DNA from: Tachypleus tridentatus
Taxonomy: Eukaryota > Arthropoda > Merostomata > Xiphosura > Limulidae
DNA: 64,000 nucleotides
Assembly: GCF_004210375.1 (NCBI RefSeq)
Contig: NC_134833.1
Span: 142,964,127 to 143,028,126, forward strand
Reading direction: 5' to 3'
Each line of letters opens with the position of its first letter. The stretch's first letter is position 1. This document shows positions 43,170 through 55,209 of the stretch, piece after piece. The position numbers and the translations under genes were made by a program. The notes below the pieces were generated by a model. It saw nothing but the letters and a program-made list of their open reading frames with translations. It did not search any database and was not told the origin of the DNA.

Positions 43170-45660
43170 GGCATAACAGTTATATGTTAAGTTATTAATT
43201 GATACAGGTATAAATGTACTCCTATATATTGTTATAATTTTTTACTTCTCGTATAAGTAGTTACAATCAATACTGTTAGCAAGACTGTATTGAACTCAGT
43301 AGTCAATAAACATTAATTTGGTTTTGCTAAATTGGATTTCTGGATGATAATTATAAAGAAAACAACCCTAAGGTTATCATTAATTTTACTTTTAATTTTT
43401 ACATGTTAACTAAATATTTTTACAAGGTTGCAGAGCAACACACATTTTTGTTAAAATTATAATGAAAACACTATTATACTGAAACCCATAACTTTGTATG
43501 CGTTCTGCCGAATTATTTTCATCGTGTACTAATAGTTATCACCATAACTTATAAAATTTGCGATCTATTTCAATTAGGTGGATAATAAAACTGTTTCGTT
43601 TATTTTTCAACCAAAGTCACATAAATGTTATCAGACACTGTCATTGTCTGCTAAGTATATCAGAATATTTAAATACACATTCACAGCGCCCTCTACGGTT
43701 TAAAGAGTTAAATACATTGAAATAATTTTCTCCGCTCCCAGTTAAGCACGAATCCAAGATTACAGCTTGACTGTTAATATGGGTCTTGAATGAGGAAGCT
43801 CTGAGGACTAAATACATCATGTGTGTGTTAATTCTAGTCAACAGTTAATGTATTAAATATCTCACTGTAACTGTGATACCACTAGCATTTTCTCTGTATA
43901 ACACCACATCAGTGTTGTGTTAAAGTGGTTTTAAATTACTTTTTTCCATGTTTTTAAATATCATATTCCCGCCTTTGAAACATAACTTTTAATATATTTT
44001 ATACCTCAGTCACTCAGATACTGAATAACATTTCATTCCAAAAAGCGTTGATACACTCCAATTTTATCTTTTAAAAAATGTCTGCATGTAGATTTTTAAA
44101 TTATCTTCCTTTGACGGACGGAGCGTGTATGTCAATATATATGTATGTAACCAAAACTCCTGTTTCATTTACTAAATGGCACCTAAAACAAAAATACTTC
44201 TGGTATTCAAGGTCCAGACAAATAACTGTGGTATATGCAACAACCATTTCTTTATGACACAACACAATTTGAAATAAAAGTTCTCTCATTACAACAAGAA
44301 TACAACTTTCACTAGGGCTGTACTTGAGGAGTTGATTAGATCTTTATTAACGTAATTTTTATATATACAACTAAAAATGGAGTTATTACGAAAAGGTGAT
44401 TTTATTTTCATTAAACGGTACCATTTTAACAAACAAGAACATTACAGTTTATATCAGTAAAAGTTATGAGAGATTCGAGCTCTGTACATTGTATTATGTT
44501 GATGCAATAAGTATATATGACTAGAAAACACAATTCACACACTTCTCCCGTGCACTACTCCCCCCAAAAACAAAAGTTTAAAAAATGTTCAGTCTTTTTT
44601 TAAATGTTTTCTCAATGTAATTACTAGCACAAACAGTCGCCAGATAGCGGCGTTTCTGCTAGTTTAAATACTATGTGACATAATATTTAATGTAATACTG
44701 TAGTATTATTACAATATTTAACATGTTAAATATTTACTCGAAGGAAATGTTTACAATTTCATCAAGTAACAGCGAGTGTAAAATATGTTAATGTCTACTT
44801 TCTACTCCTTCCCAATGACAGTTTAACGAAGTTCTTCAGGGTTTTTTTTTTATAGAAGAATTAAAAATATCTATATACAGTTCTTCTCAAGTACACACTC
44901 ACTGAAAACAAATAACCACGATAACATTACTGATGAGGTTTAATCACGATGTCAACAACAACAAAACTGAAACTTGCACAGCGACTGGACAGTTTGTACA
45001 CATTAGAATTGGAAGTACTTTTAACATTTTACTTCCATAGCGAGTAAAAACAAAAAAGAACTAAATGAAACTTGTATTGATATGTAAAACTATATTTTAT
45101 ATAATTTCTGCAAATTAAAATATTTGACAGTGTTCCGAATCCTCAGCTGATGTCTTCAAAAACCAGAATAGTAAAACTATGATCGGTATGATACTAAAAC
45201 GCCAGAAGTTCCTGTGCCTTTAGGTCCAATGACGAATGTATTAAGCACCTAATGACACCTGTGGTTTAAAATGCAATTTATATGTAGGGTTCTATAATAA
45301 TGGTACTTCTACGTACGTATGTACCTAAATTTGATGTGCATATTCATTGCTACAATCTCTATTTGGCCTTCTTTATTTTGAAACCAAAATATATTCGGTA
45401 ATAAACCATCCAAACAATAAGTTACACAATCTACCTAGTTAAAAGGTTGATGTATTACCAAATAATAGCATCTGTTAAATAAGTTACACAGCAGTTGTAA
45501 AGATTGTATTTTTACAAGCAAAATTACCCATCCCAAGATAAAATGGAAAAAAAATAAGTGAATCTATCAATATAAATTACTTGGTATACTTTAAAAATGT
45601 TAATTGTTTGTACTGTTAGTTCCATTCACAGCTAAAGCTCCTAGCTATTTTTACAGACCA
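43170..45660. other. Unannotated AT-rich spacer
   Basis: No gene or element supported. A weaker CTCF-like match (12 of 14) lies at 43686-43699 on the reverse strand. Confidence 0.4.
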
Positions 45661-45666
45661 TCGCGA

Positions 45667-47116
45667 AAAGTATCACGATTAGGCTAATAGACGTATGGTA
45701 TATTATTAATATTATACTAACACACATCTACATAAATTTTTTATGTAAATTGAACGACAAATAAACTGTTTATAAACAAATAACCAAAAATAGGTGGAGC
45801 AGAAGGTGTTGGTACAGTTCAGAACGTGTGAAAAAACTGATATTCCCGTAAAAATTTTGTTTAGTTTGGCGAATAAACTACATTATACCATTCCAGAGCT
45901 AGACACTGAGTTCATAATTATTGGAATTTAGCCAGCAAAACATTTACTTCCGGCAATTTAGCGCCGTCTCCATTATCTGCTTGGCCATCATGGCGAATAG
46001 GATACAACTATCCAGTGATCTAAAAAACCGAATTATTGTGAAATACAAGTCTCGTGTGGCTCTTTCTGGTATTGCTACACAACTTAATATGCCGACATCT
46101 ACTGTTCAAAGCATGATTGCAAAGTTTAAGCTTACAGGATCAACTGCTAACCTCCCTCGTTCTGAACGCCTCACCAAAATTCCAGAGAGAACCAAGAAGG
46201 TTCTCAGAGAAGCTAGTAGGAATCCTCGTCTAACACGTAATGACATACAGAAACTGGTAAGGGAAACTGGGGTTGAAGTAAGCACCTCTATTGTTACGAA
46301 CATGTTACGCTCTTTTGGGTTCAAAGCGTGCCATTCTTGTAGATCTCTTTATTTAAAGCCTCTTCATTTAGAAGCACGATTGAAGTATGCAAAAAAAGCA
46401 TGTAGATAAACCCTTTACCTATTGGAAGAGTATTCTTTGGTCAGACGAGACTAAAATCGAGCTTTTCGGCCACAATGATGTTCGCAATATTTTCCATAAG
46501 AAGGGGGGAACAAAATCTTCCAAAGAACAACATCCCTACAGTTAAACATGGAGATGGCTCGATCATGCTATGGGGTTCTTTCAGCTCTTCTGGTGTAGGC
46601 AGCCTTCACCGCGTCAACAGAATCATGAAAAAAGAAGAGTACGTTGATATATTAGGCACTTATATCATTGTGGAGTGGCCATCACAGTTACCCGATCTCA
46701 AACCAATTGAAAACGTCTGGCATGAGTTGAAGACCGGGGTTCATCAGCGTCATCCGAAAAACGTGCAAGAGTTGGAGGCCTTCCGTGAAGAAGAATGGAA
46801 GAAAATACCAGTCGAGCACTGTCATACAATCATGGAGGGCTATGAGGAGAGATTGTGCCAAGTAATTCACCTGAAAGGCTACACAACTGACCATTAAAAG
46901 TAGAAGCACGAACACTTTCTGCCCCTCCTATGTTTGGTTATTTGTTTATAAACAGATTATTTGTCGTTCAATTTACATAAAAATTTATGTAAATATGTGT
47001 TAGTATAGTATTTATAATATACCGTACTTTTGTTATCCTAATCATGATACTTTTTTAAGTTATGAGGAAAAAACTACTCACGACGCAGGGGTACGAACAC
47101 TTTTTGTCGTAACTGT
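45667..47116 (+). mobile_element. Tc1-like transposon, second family, left end truncated
   Basis: Inverted repeats about 45667-45830 and 46905-47054 share TATGTAAATTGAACGACAAA and TGTTTATAAACAAATAACCA. The right end continues about 62 bp further to a TA at 47115-47116; the left counterpart is missing. It encloses a broken transposase. Confidence 0.88.
45990..46897 (+). pseudogene. Tc1-like transposase, two frameshifts and a catalytic-site deletion
   Basis: The protein starts MANRIQLSSDLKNRIIVKYK with a paired-like DNA-binding region (GIATQLNMPTSTVQSMIAKF, then ASRNPRLTRNDIQKLV) in one frame to 46409. It shifts frame before ILWSDETKIELFGHND (first catalytic Asp) and shifts again before NNIPTVKHGDGSIMLWGSFS. 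The segment that carries the second catalytic Asp (DNDPKHT in relatives) is missing between DILGT and WPSQLPDLKPIENVWHELK, which carries the third acidic residue. The C-terminus is complete (CQVIHLKGYTTDH). It is inactive. Tc1/mariner DDE family is secure. Confidence 0.92.
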
Positions 47117-47119
47117 ATG

Positions 47120-50100
47120 TCTGGAATGGAGTTGGGTACAATAATTTTCCAGCCTTAGGGTAAAAAATGTTATTGACAGTTTTCTAGAGTTATAATTCTT
47201 TCTTTCTCATCCACCACTTTGTACAAGAATGAAAGTAACACTATGAGGGTCCAGTTGACACTTGTACACTTCATGGTCTTTGCCACCACAATGAGCATAT
47301 GTAACAGAATCGTCACAAGATGCCTTTAAAAGACTGAATTGCTGATATTATAAAGACTGGAGAGGGTTAGGAATATATGACTGTAACTTACAATGAAGAT
47401 AACCTGCCTTGACAGAGGCAGACAAACATGGAGATGCAAATATCAAAATGAGAACACCGGTTGTCAGCATAATTTCATCTTTATTCGCAGAGATATGTCA
47501 CACTGAAGAAACACTTGACAGGAGAAGCCAGCAAGGATCTTCATCTAAGAGAAGTTTTTAAATCCTTATCAACAATAACTCCTTGTGAGGAATTCAAAGT
47601 AGCATGGGGAGTAAATTCAGTTGGTATATCCTTCATAGCCTTTCAATTCAGGAATTCAGTGTGTTTTGGTGTAGTATTTCCACAAAGATGTCCTCAGAAT
47701 GTAGCTTCTTGACTGACTATGGGGAGCCAGCAAGCCCTTATAGTTCCTTCTGAATAAAAAAAAAAAAGGGTGGGGAGCCTGACACGGAAAGCAATATAAA
47801 AAAATAAGATACAGGATCACGGTGAGTTGAAGAGTGTTAGTCAGAATTTAAGAGGTGGTCGTATACCAATGAGATGATCTTTTACTATTTTATTTTACTT
47901 TTTGGAAAGGGGGGATCCATAACAGAAGGAGATTGATTCAAGACCCACTCACCCTTCACCATGGAGTCACACAAAAGAATGCAATATAATGCCAAACAAG
48001 GGCACTACAGCAACGTCAGGGCTTCATGAGCACTATACTCAAACACCAGTATCAGACACAATGTACAGAACACCTGATGTCCAATACTGATACTCAGTTG
48101 ACCCTAGCCCAACAAAACCAGCTGGTTGACCCAAGGGAGAGAGCCACCCTAAAGCCAAATGTCTAAAGGAATTCAAGGCTAAAGATGCGTGTTGCAGTGC
48201 CCCAGACACCACTCAACCATCACAATGCTCCCCTTTATGAGTCACCACACACAGCAAACACAAGTGGATGTTCAGATTCCAAAGCAGGTAAAGTGAAAAT
48301 ACAGAACCTTCTCTACGAGATAACCTCACCACCTCCACATCAAAGGGCTCTTCAGTAGATGTATTATTTATTTCTTTTATTTTTTAGAGCATGCATGCAT
48401 TTAACACATTTTGGTACTCATACATATTGGAAAACTGTTGACCAACAAAAGTATTAGCAATAATTAAGATAGCTCTTAAATTACACAACATTGATACAAT
48501 GAAAATTGTTAGACATTTATAGTGTTCTTTAAAAAAATATCTATCAACCCAGTAAGATACTATTTATAATAGTTTTTCAAAACACAGGAAAAGTTTTTTC
48601 TTCAATGGCTGAACCATAAATACTTCACATGGCTTTAGCAAGAAAAATTGGCATGAGAAGATATAAAATAGCCACAACAAAACACTTTACACAGTGAAGT
48701 CTATATAGCTTAGCAGGTGTGTATGACAAGACGAATGGTGTAAACCAACGTTTCCAGTGATGCTGTTGTTACTAAGTGTTAATACTGAAATAACTGTGGT
48801 CATTTACCTCCAATGGAAGATATTCATTCAAAATGTCGAGAAGCAAATATTTTTCTTCAGTGTTATGCATACGTGTAAATGTGTATGCAAACTTATCCTG
48901 CAGGCCCTAATATAATGTTGATTTTATGACTGTTGTATACAAAAGCCTCTCTGTATTGATTTGTTTGAGTACCCTAAACTTGGTTTTACCAATAACCTGT
49001 CATTTGTATTACAGATAAAGTAAATTTGTTTCCTGCTAAACAAAATGATTACAGACACACCAAAAGCACAACAAAATTGTTACATATACATCAGAAATAT
49101 AATACAATCACAGACATATAATGCATCTAAACACCATTTCAGACACACTGAAAAAAAATTATCACACACACACACATTAAAATGTAGCAAACATTTTGTT
49201 TATCAACAGCCTAATGAAAAAGTTTAATTCTCTACACAGAACAGTATTCTGATTTACCTTATTTAATCAGCATCAAGATGCAGGAAAAACTAGTTTTAAA
49301 ATTATCTGACTTTAATAATCCATTACATGAATATTTCTCTCTTCAGTCACTTTTAACACAGCTAAATCAATAACTGAAGGTAGTTTTTGTCCTCAGAATA
49401 GAGAAAACAACTGCAGACAGTTTAGAAGATTACTTACCTGAATAGAACACATTGCTGAGCAGACTCTCACGAATACACATGAATACACATACAAAACTAA
49501 ACATCTATGTCGTACTTAAGCCTTTCAAGACTAACTTATGTCCTATTTTTCTAAAATTTTTCAAACTGAATTTCATTATAGGTTAAAAAAAGAAATGAAA
49601 GAATATTTAGGTCTTTTTTTTAATGTGAAAATCATTATTAAGATGTGTTGCTAGTGTTTTGAGGAACAAGAAAATGTATATTTGTAGAGAGATAGATAGA
49701 CAGACAGACTCTTAGAAGAAACATATATAGTAGTGATGGCAGCAAAAGAGTTACACAAATAATAAAAACAAAAACTTTAATTCCATTCAGAAAGTTTGGC
49801 TTGGATGGAGTTGAAAGATCAAATGCCAAGCATAGATAATGAAATAAAGGTTGCTGCTGTTTATTTTAAAACTAAATGTGAAACTAAGCATAACTCTGCT
49901 CTAAGGATAAAATGAAATCTTTTGTAATTCAACAAAAAATTAAAAGTTTATCCTACTAGATGGAGCATCTCCACTATTTTATCTTAATAACAAAATGACA
50001 AATATTTTCCAGTGTTGTGTTACATATATGCCACCATTATGAGAAGGATTACAACATATATCAAAGTAGATGGCAGAACTCAACACTTCTTTTACAAACA

Positions 50101-50415
50101 ACACATGATTAACAGAATATCACATTATGCTAAGTGATATAACTTACATTTAAACTGCAGTGAAAAGAAACAAAATAATCACATACTGGGTATAAAAATA
50201 AATCATTTGAAATCTATGAACTGTATCTATCAAAAAGCTCACAAGTCATAGTTATTTTATGAATTAATGATAGTTATATTTTTACTGTTATGTATATTAA
50301 AAAAAAAAGAAAAACCTAATCACAGATTTGTAAGGTTCATATTCTACTGAATAAATCCCATTATTCTGGTTATGAATGGTGCAAAAAGTCAGAGAATGGA
50401 GTATTATGAAATACT
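47120..50415. other. Spacer 3' of the lectin exons, unassigned
   Basis: No supported exon. 47920-48350 has visibly higher GC and fewer homopolymers than its surroundings (CACTACAGCAACGTCAGGGC, AGTGCCCCAGACACCACTC), so it may be an unrecognised repeat or exon remnant. Further exons of the lectin gene could lie here but none was convincing. Confidence 0.35.
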
Positions 50416-50418
50416 TAC

Positions 50419-50625
50419 ATAATATCTGCACAGGACAGGTACTGGGACAGTTATAATGATTGTTGTTTTCATTGTGATTCCAGTCAAAGTCTACATCTGT
50501 GCTACACCATGCAACTGTCTCTCCCTCTTCCATAACACATGACATACTGGTCACAAGCAAACCAGAGTAAGTAACAGGTATAACACAGGTCCTGTTTAGC
50601 CGATCAGTTGTTTGATTGTAACACA
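50419..50625 (-). CDS. Lectin gene exon encoding a fibronectin type II-like domain
   Basis: Begins after an acceptor ending CACTAG and stops at donor ATTAT|GTAAGT; 207 bp, phase 1 on both sides. After a short Cys-containing lead (CYNQTTDRLNR) it encodes TCVIPVTYSG, SMSC, TVAWCSTDVDFDWN and HYNC. This is the C-x-x-P-x-x-Y...C...WCST...F-D...C pattern of a fibronectin type II module, with all four cysteines. In mannose-receptor-family proteins this module binds collagen or gelatin. Those proteins place it before the lectin domains, whereas here it follows two CTLD exons in transcription order. An extended Asn- and His-rich loop (NHNENNNHYN) is unusual. Assignment is by motif; no alignment was run. 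Confidence 0.7.
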
Positions 50626-51079
50626 CTAGTGGTAGAATGAAGAAATAAAATATTCACATCATGAGAACAAGAACACAATGACAAAAGAAAATAGGTCTTT
50701 GCTGAAGTTACTACAACAATTGCAGAGTAAGATAACTACAATATCAGGATAAAAAATCAAATGTTTATCCATCACATTAAATATTTGTCTAAAACTGTAA
50801 AAATATAAAGTATAAGCCACAATTTGAGTATAAAAGTACCTAAGAAGTTATAAACTGAAAAGTAATTTTATCATTCACAGCTTAAGATCAGTTCACTGAG
50901 TTTAAGATCAAAATAAGCAACTAGAAGTCTGAAAAATACAATTATCTGATTTTTCTTCATTTATCTTTGTTGAAGAGATGCAGCAATAAACAAACACAGA
51001 AGATATGTTGAAGCTTAAAAATTCACTTTTAAATTAAGTTCTATCCCTTATCCATTATATGTTCACCTGCATTATTCCT

Positions 51080-53220
51080 AACAAATGTCCTCACCTTAGA
51101 AATAACATTACATTGTTGTTACATGAAATCAGATATTCTTACCTTAGTACAGGTAGAAATAAAATAAAATTACATTGTTGTTCTACAAAAGTCAGATATC
51201 CTTATCTTATTACTGGTAAAAATAAAATTACATTGTTGTCACATGAAGTCATATATTCTTACCTTAGGTAGAAATAAAATAAAATTACATTGTTGTTGTA
51301 CACAGCCAGATATTCTTATCTTAGTACAGGTAGAAATAAAATAAAATTACATTGTTGTTGTACACAGCCAGATATTCTTATCTTAGTACAGGTAGAAATA
51401 AAATAAAATTACATTGTTGTTGTACAAAGCCAGATATTCTTACATTAGTACAGGTAGAAATAAAATAAAATTACATTGTTGTTGTACAAAGCCAGATATT
51501 CTTACCTTAGTACAGGTAGAAATAAAATAAAATTATATTGTTGTTGTACAAAGCCAGATATTCTTACCTTAGTACAGGTAGAAATAAAATAAAATTACAT
51601 TGTTGTTCTACAAAGTCAGATATCCTTACCTTAGTACAGGTAGAAATAAAATAAAATTACATTGCTGTTGTACAAAGTCAGATATCCTTACCTTAGTACA
51701 GGTGGAAATAAAATAAAATTACATTGCTGTTGTACAAAGTCAGATATCCTTACCTTATTACTCACAGAAATAAAATTGCATTGTTGTTACATGAAGTCAG
51801 ATATTCTTACCTTATTACTGGTAGAAATAAAATAAAATTACATTGTTGTTACATGAAGTCAGATATTCTTACCTTATTACTGGTAGAAATAAAATAAAAT
51901 TACATTGTTGTTACATGAAGTCAGATATTCTTACCTTATTACTGGTAGAAATAAAATAAAATTACATTGTTGTTACATGAAGTCAGATATTCTTACCTTA
52001 TTACTGGTAGAAATAAAATAAAATTACATTGTTGTTACATGAAGTCAGATATTCTTACCTTATTACTGGTAGAAATAAAATAAAATTACATTGTTGTTAC
52101 ATGAAGTCAGATATTCTTACCTTATTACTGGTAGAAATAAAATAAAATTACATTGTTGTTACATGAAGTCAGATATTCTTACCTTATTACTGGTAGAAAT
52201 AAAATAAAATTACATTGTTGTTACATGAAGTCAGATATTCTTACCTTATTACTGGTAGAAATAAAATAAAATTACATTGTTGTTACATGAAGTCAGATAT
52301 TCTTACCTTATTACTGGTAGAAATAAAATAAAATTACATTGTTGTTACATGAAGTCAGATATTCTTACCTTATTACTGGTAGAAATAAAATAAAATTACA
52401 TTGTTGTTACATGAAGTCAGATATTCTTACCTTATTACTGGTAGAAATAAAATAAAATTACATTGTTGTTACATGAAGTCAGATATTCTTACCTTATTAC
52501 TGGTAGAAATAAAATAAAATTACATTGTTGTTACATGAAGTCAGATATTCTTACCTTATTACTGGTAGAAATAAAATAAAATTACATTGTTGTTACATGA
52601 AGTCAGATATTCTTACCTTATTACTGGTAGAAATAAAATAAAATTACATTGTTGTTACATGAAGTCAGATATTCTTACCTTATTACTGGTAGAAATAAAA
52701 TAAAATTACATTGTTGTTACATGAAGTCAGATATTCTTACCTTATTACTGGTAGAAATAAAATAAAATTACATTGTTGTTACATGAAGTCAGATATTCTT
52801 ACCTTATTACTGGTAGAAATAAAATAAAATTACATTGTTGTTACATGAAGTCAGATATTCTTACCTTATTACTGGTAGAAATAAAATAAAATTACATTGT
52901 TGTTACATGAAGTCAGATATTCTTACCTTATTACTGGTAGAAATAAAATAAAATTACATTGTTGTTACATGAAGTCAGATATTCTTACCTTATTACTGGT
53001 AGAAATAAAATAAAATTACATTGTTGTTACATGAAGTCAGATATTCTTACCTTATTACTGGTAGAAATAAAATAAAATTACATTGTTGTTACATGAAGTC
53101 AGATATTCTTATCTTATTACTGGTAGAAATAAAATAAAATTACATTGTTGTTACAAGAAGTCAGATATTCTTACCTTATTACTGGTAGAAATAAAATAAA
53201 ATTACATTGTTGCTATGAGA
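51080..53220 (-). repeat. 62-bp tandem array built from an exon-donor boundary
   Basis: About 34 head-to-tail units of 62 bp. About 21 central units (51.83-53.14 kb) are essentially identical; those at the low-coordinate end vary. On the gene strand each unit contains TTTCTACCAGTAATAAG|GTAAGAATATC. This aligns with the adjacent exon end TTTCTGTCAGTACCAAG|GTATGGACATT, and the intron continuation aligns too (GTAACAACAATG with ATAGCAACAATG). The array fills about four fifths of the intron between the CTLD exon at 53237 and the FN2-like exon at 50625. Confidence 0.95.
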
Positions 53221-53236
53221 AAGCAAATGTCCATAC

Positions 53237-53662
53237 CTTGGTACTGACAGAAATAAAAAATTTCTTCACCATGTGCAACCTGGAACCAATTGTATGTGGG
53301 TGGCATCAAAGCAACTCCAATGCCTCCCTGAATCTTTCTCTCCAAGTGAGATTCAGAAGAGTACCAGTTAGTGTACCTGTTTTGGTGACGTCCTACTATA
53401 GGATAATTGTACCAATCTTCAATGTTCATTTTGTACTTTAACCCCAGCCAAAAAGATGGAGATTTCTTCACTGAGTCATTACTGTGAAACTGTACATGCT
53501 TGCTAAGAATAAGTTGTGAGAAACTGCCATGTGGAACTGCTAGATCCCTGAACATGTGGTCTTCACACAACTGATGAGCCTCTTTTTCTGTTACCAAATC
53601 AGCATTAACAAGATAGCACTTTCCACCTATAAAAACACCGTCCCCTTCACACTGTAGGTTAC
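53237..53662 (-). CDS. C-type lectin domain exon (5th in window)
   Basis: Acceptor TTTTTTCAG, donor CCAAG|GTATGG; 426 bp, phase 1-1. It encodes a CTLD of about 140 residues: LQCEGDGVFIGGKCYLV, EKEAHQLCEDHMFRDLAVPH, SFWLGLKYK, then GIGVALMPPTYNWFQVAHGE and IFYFCQYQG. The conserved cysteines near both ends are present. The long-loop Ca-binding motifs (EPN or QPD) and the WND triplet are not seen, so calcium-dependent sugar binding is doubtful. The donor at 53236 is the first member of the adjoining 62-bp tandem array. Confidence 0.88.
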
Positions 53663-53997
53663 CTGAAAAAATGAAGTTTTACATGAAACCTCAAACCTTT
53701 TCTTTTACCTAACTTTATTTTAAAAGTATCATAGCTTTACACAAAAATTTGTTTGATTACCTTACAGGCTAATTGGCGTAAAAGAATCTAAGAAACAGGT
53801 GCACAACCCTTTTTATGACAAAATGTAACTAAAATCACGAAAAGTTCTGGTACTTAAGGAAACCAGTTTTAAAATTAGAAGTTGAGAATGTATTTAAACT
53901 GATCTCGTCAGGTGCATTACATAAACACATAACTTTTATATATACTTTTACGTATTTTTCTGTTATCTAATAAAAGATATAATGAATTAACAACATT

Positions 53998-54007
53998 GGG
54001 GGGGGGG
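53998..54007 (+). repeat. G10 homopolymer
   Basis: Ten consecutive G in an AT-rich intron. Confidence 0.97.
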
Positions 54008-54024
54008 CACCTTTTTGTCCACCT

Positions 54025-54225
54025 TATGCATATCTTGATAAATATTACATGAATGTAGCTTTATGTGGAACAAAAATTCCTGTCTAATATAGTACCAGAA
54101 CTTCCTTGTCAATAATTTATTTACAAAGTATATATATCTTGATACCTGTTACACGAATCTGATTTTATATAAAACTAAACTTCCTGTGTAATGTGGTACC
54201 AGAACTTCCTGGTTAGTAGTTTTGA
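54025..54225. repeat. 104-bp diverged tandem duplication in intron
   Basis: TATCTTGATAAATATTACAT at 54031 and TATCTTGATACCTGTTACAC at 54135, each followed by TAGTACCAGAACTTCC-like sequence. Confidence 0.75.
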
Positions 54226-54392
54226 AACTATCAATATTTGGGAACTTTGGATGTAGTTTTTATGAAGGTTTCAACAGTTAAATATTTTCAAGTGGAAAAA
54301 AAAAAAAAGAAGTGAAACAAAATGCAATCAAACAAGATCATATTTTTCAAACCTAGTTTAAAAGTAAAAATGTTTAAGCCTCACAGTCTCAC

Positions 54393-54767
54393 CTGGATTT
54401 TCACATACAAAAGGATACTCTACATCACAGTCTGACCTTAAAAGTGTGGAATCATTGCTTGAAAGATACACACACTCATCATTAGAATTAGGACTTTCAC
54501 TCTTGTCTTTTTCCCATTCACTAAAGACTGGAATGATTTCTCCATCTGATCCTCTCCAATGTCCTCCATAATGGTATCCTCCAACCCAGGCATTTGTACC
54601 ACTTGGTAGTAAAGTTTCCAATGTCTCAATTCCAAATTTATCTTTTAACAAAGCCAAGTAACTACTCTCACGTGCACAGTGTAAAAGTGCCATGAAAAAC
54701 TTCTGTGGTACATCAACATATCTATAACATGTTCTACCATAACCGATGTACCCTTGAGGACATGATT
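54393..54767 (-). CDS. C-type lectin domain exon (4th in window)
   Basis: Acceptor TTTGTTTCAG, donor CCAG|GTGAGA; 375 bp, phase 1-1. The most canonical CTLD here: SCPQGYIGYGRTCYRYVD, FFMALLHCARESSYLALLKD, NAWVGGYHYGGHWRGSDGE, SESPNSNDECVYLSS, LLRSDCDVEYPFVCENP. The WxGG-like core and four framework cysteines are in place, with the extra N-terminal pair of long-form CTLDs. In the sugar-site loop SESPNSNDEC occupies the place of the mannose-type EPN...EDC motif, with Ser before Pro-Asn, and WND is not present. Ligand binding may therefore be altered. Confidence 0.93.
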
Positions 54768-55062
54768 CTGAAACAAAAGAAAAAAAAACATACTGGAAAC
54801 AAGAAGTTTACATTTCTACTCCACATAAGTTATAAATATAAATGGTACACTTAAGTTTCAACATAATGTTCATTTCTTGCACTTTTTTTTGTAAACCAAA
54901 TAACCAGTCAATTTCAGGCCTGTTTCTACAATTAAAGAATTCATTAAATTTAAAATCTTGCTTTCTGGTGTAAAAAATAATGATAATAATAAGTACCACA
55001 CACATAACGGATTTACCATTGTACATTCATTTTAGTATCTACACTTGTTTCTTTATTGTTAC

Positions 55063-55209
55063 CTTTTTCTACGTGGCATACATTCTTGACTGTATAGCAC
55101 AAGTCCCACCCATTCTCAAAATCTGTAGAAAGTTCTTGACATAAAACAATACTTATTTGACAAAAGTGTGCTAGAATATTGTCAAAGTTTATACAAATTT
55201 GTGTGATTC
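55063..55209 (-). CDS. Small cysteine-rich exon of the lectin locus
   Basis: Acceptor TTTTTTTTAG, donor AAAAAG|GTAACA; 147 bp, phase 1-1, matching the neighbouring lectin exons. It encodes about 49 residues with five cysteines: ITQICINFDN, HFCQISIVLCQEL, NGWDLCYTVKNVCHVEKG. I do not recognise the domain. Correct phase, strong splice sites and an uninterrupted frame support a real exon, either a linker or part of a domain split by introns. It lies 0.3 kb upstream of the fourth CTLD exon. The possibility of a chance frame remains. Confidence 0.55.

Noticed and set aside
49045-49229. 60-residue frame downstream of the lectin exons
   Set aside because: Low-complexity His/Thr/Lys composition from CA-rich DNA, with no splice or family support.
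51080-53220. CRISPR-like array
   Set aside because: Units are directly abutting 62-bp repeats with no unique spacers, in a eukaryotic intron, so this is a tandem repeat.
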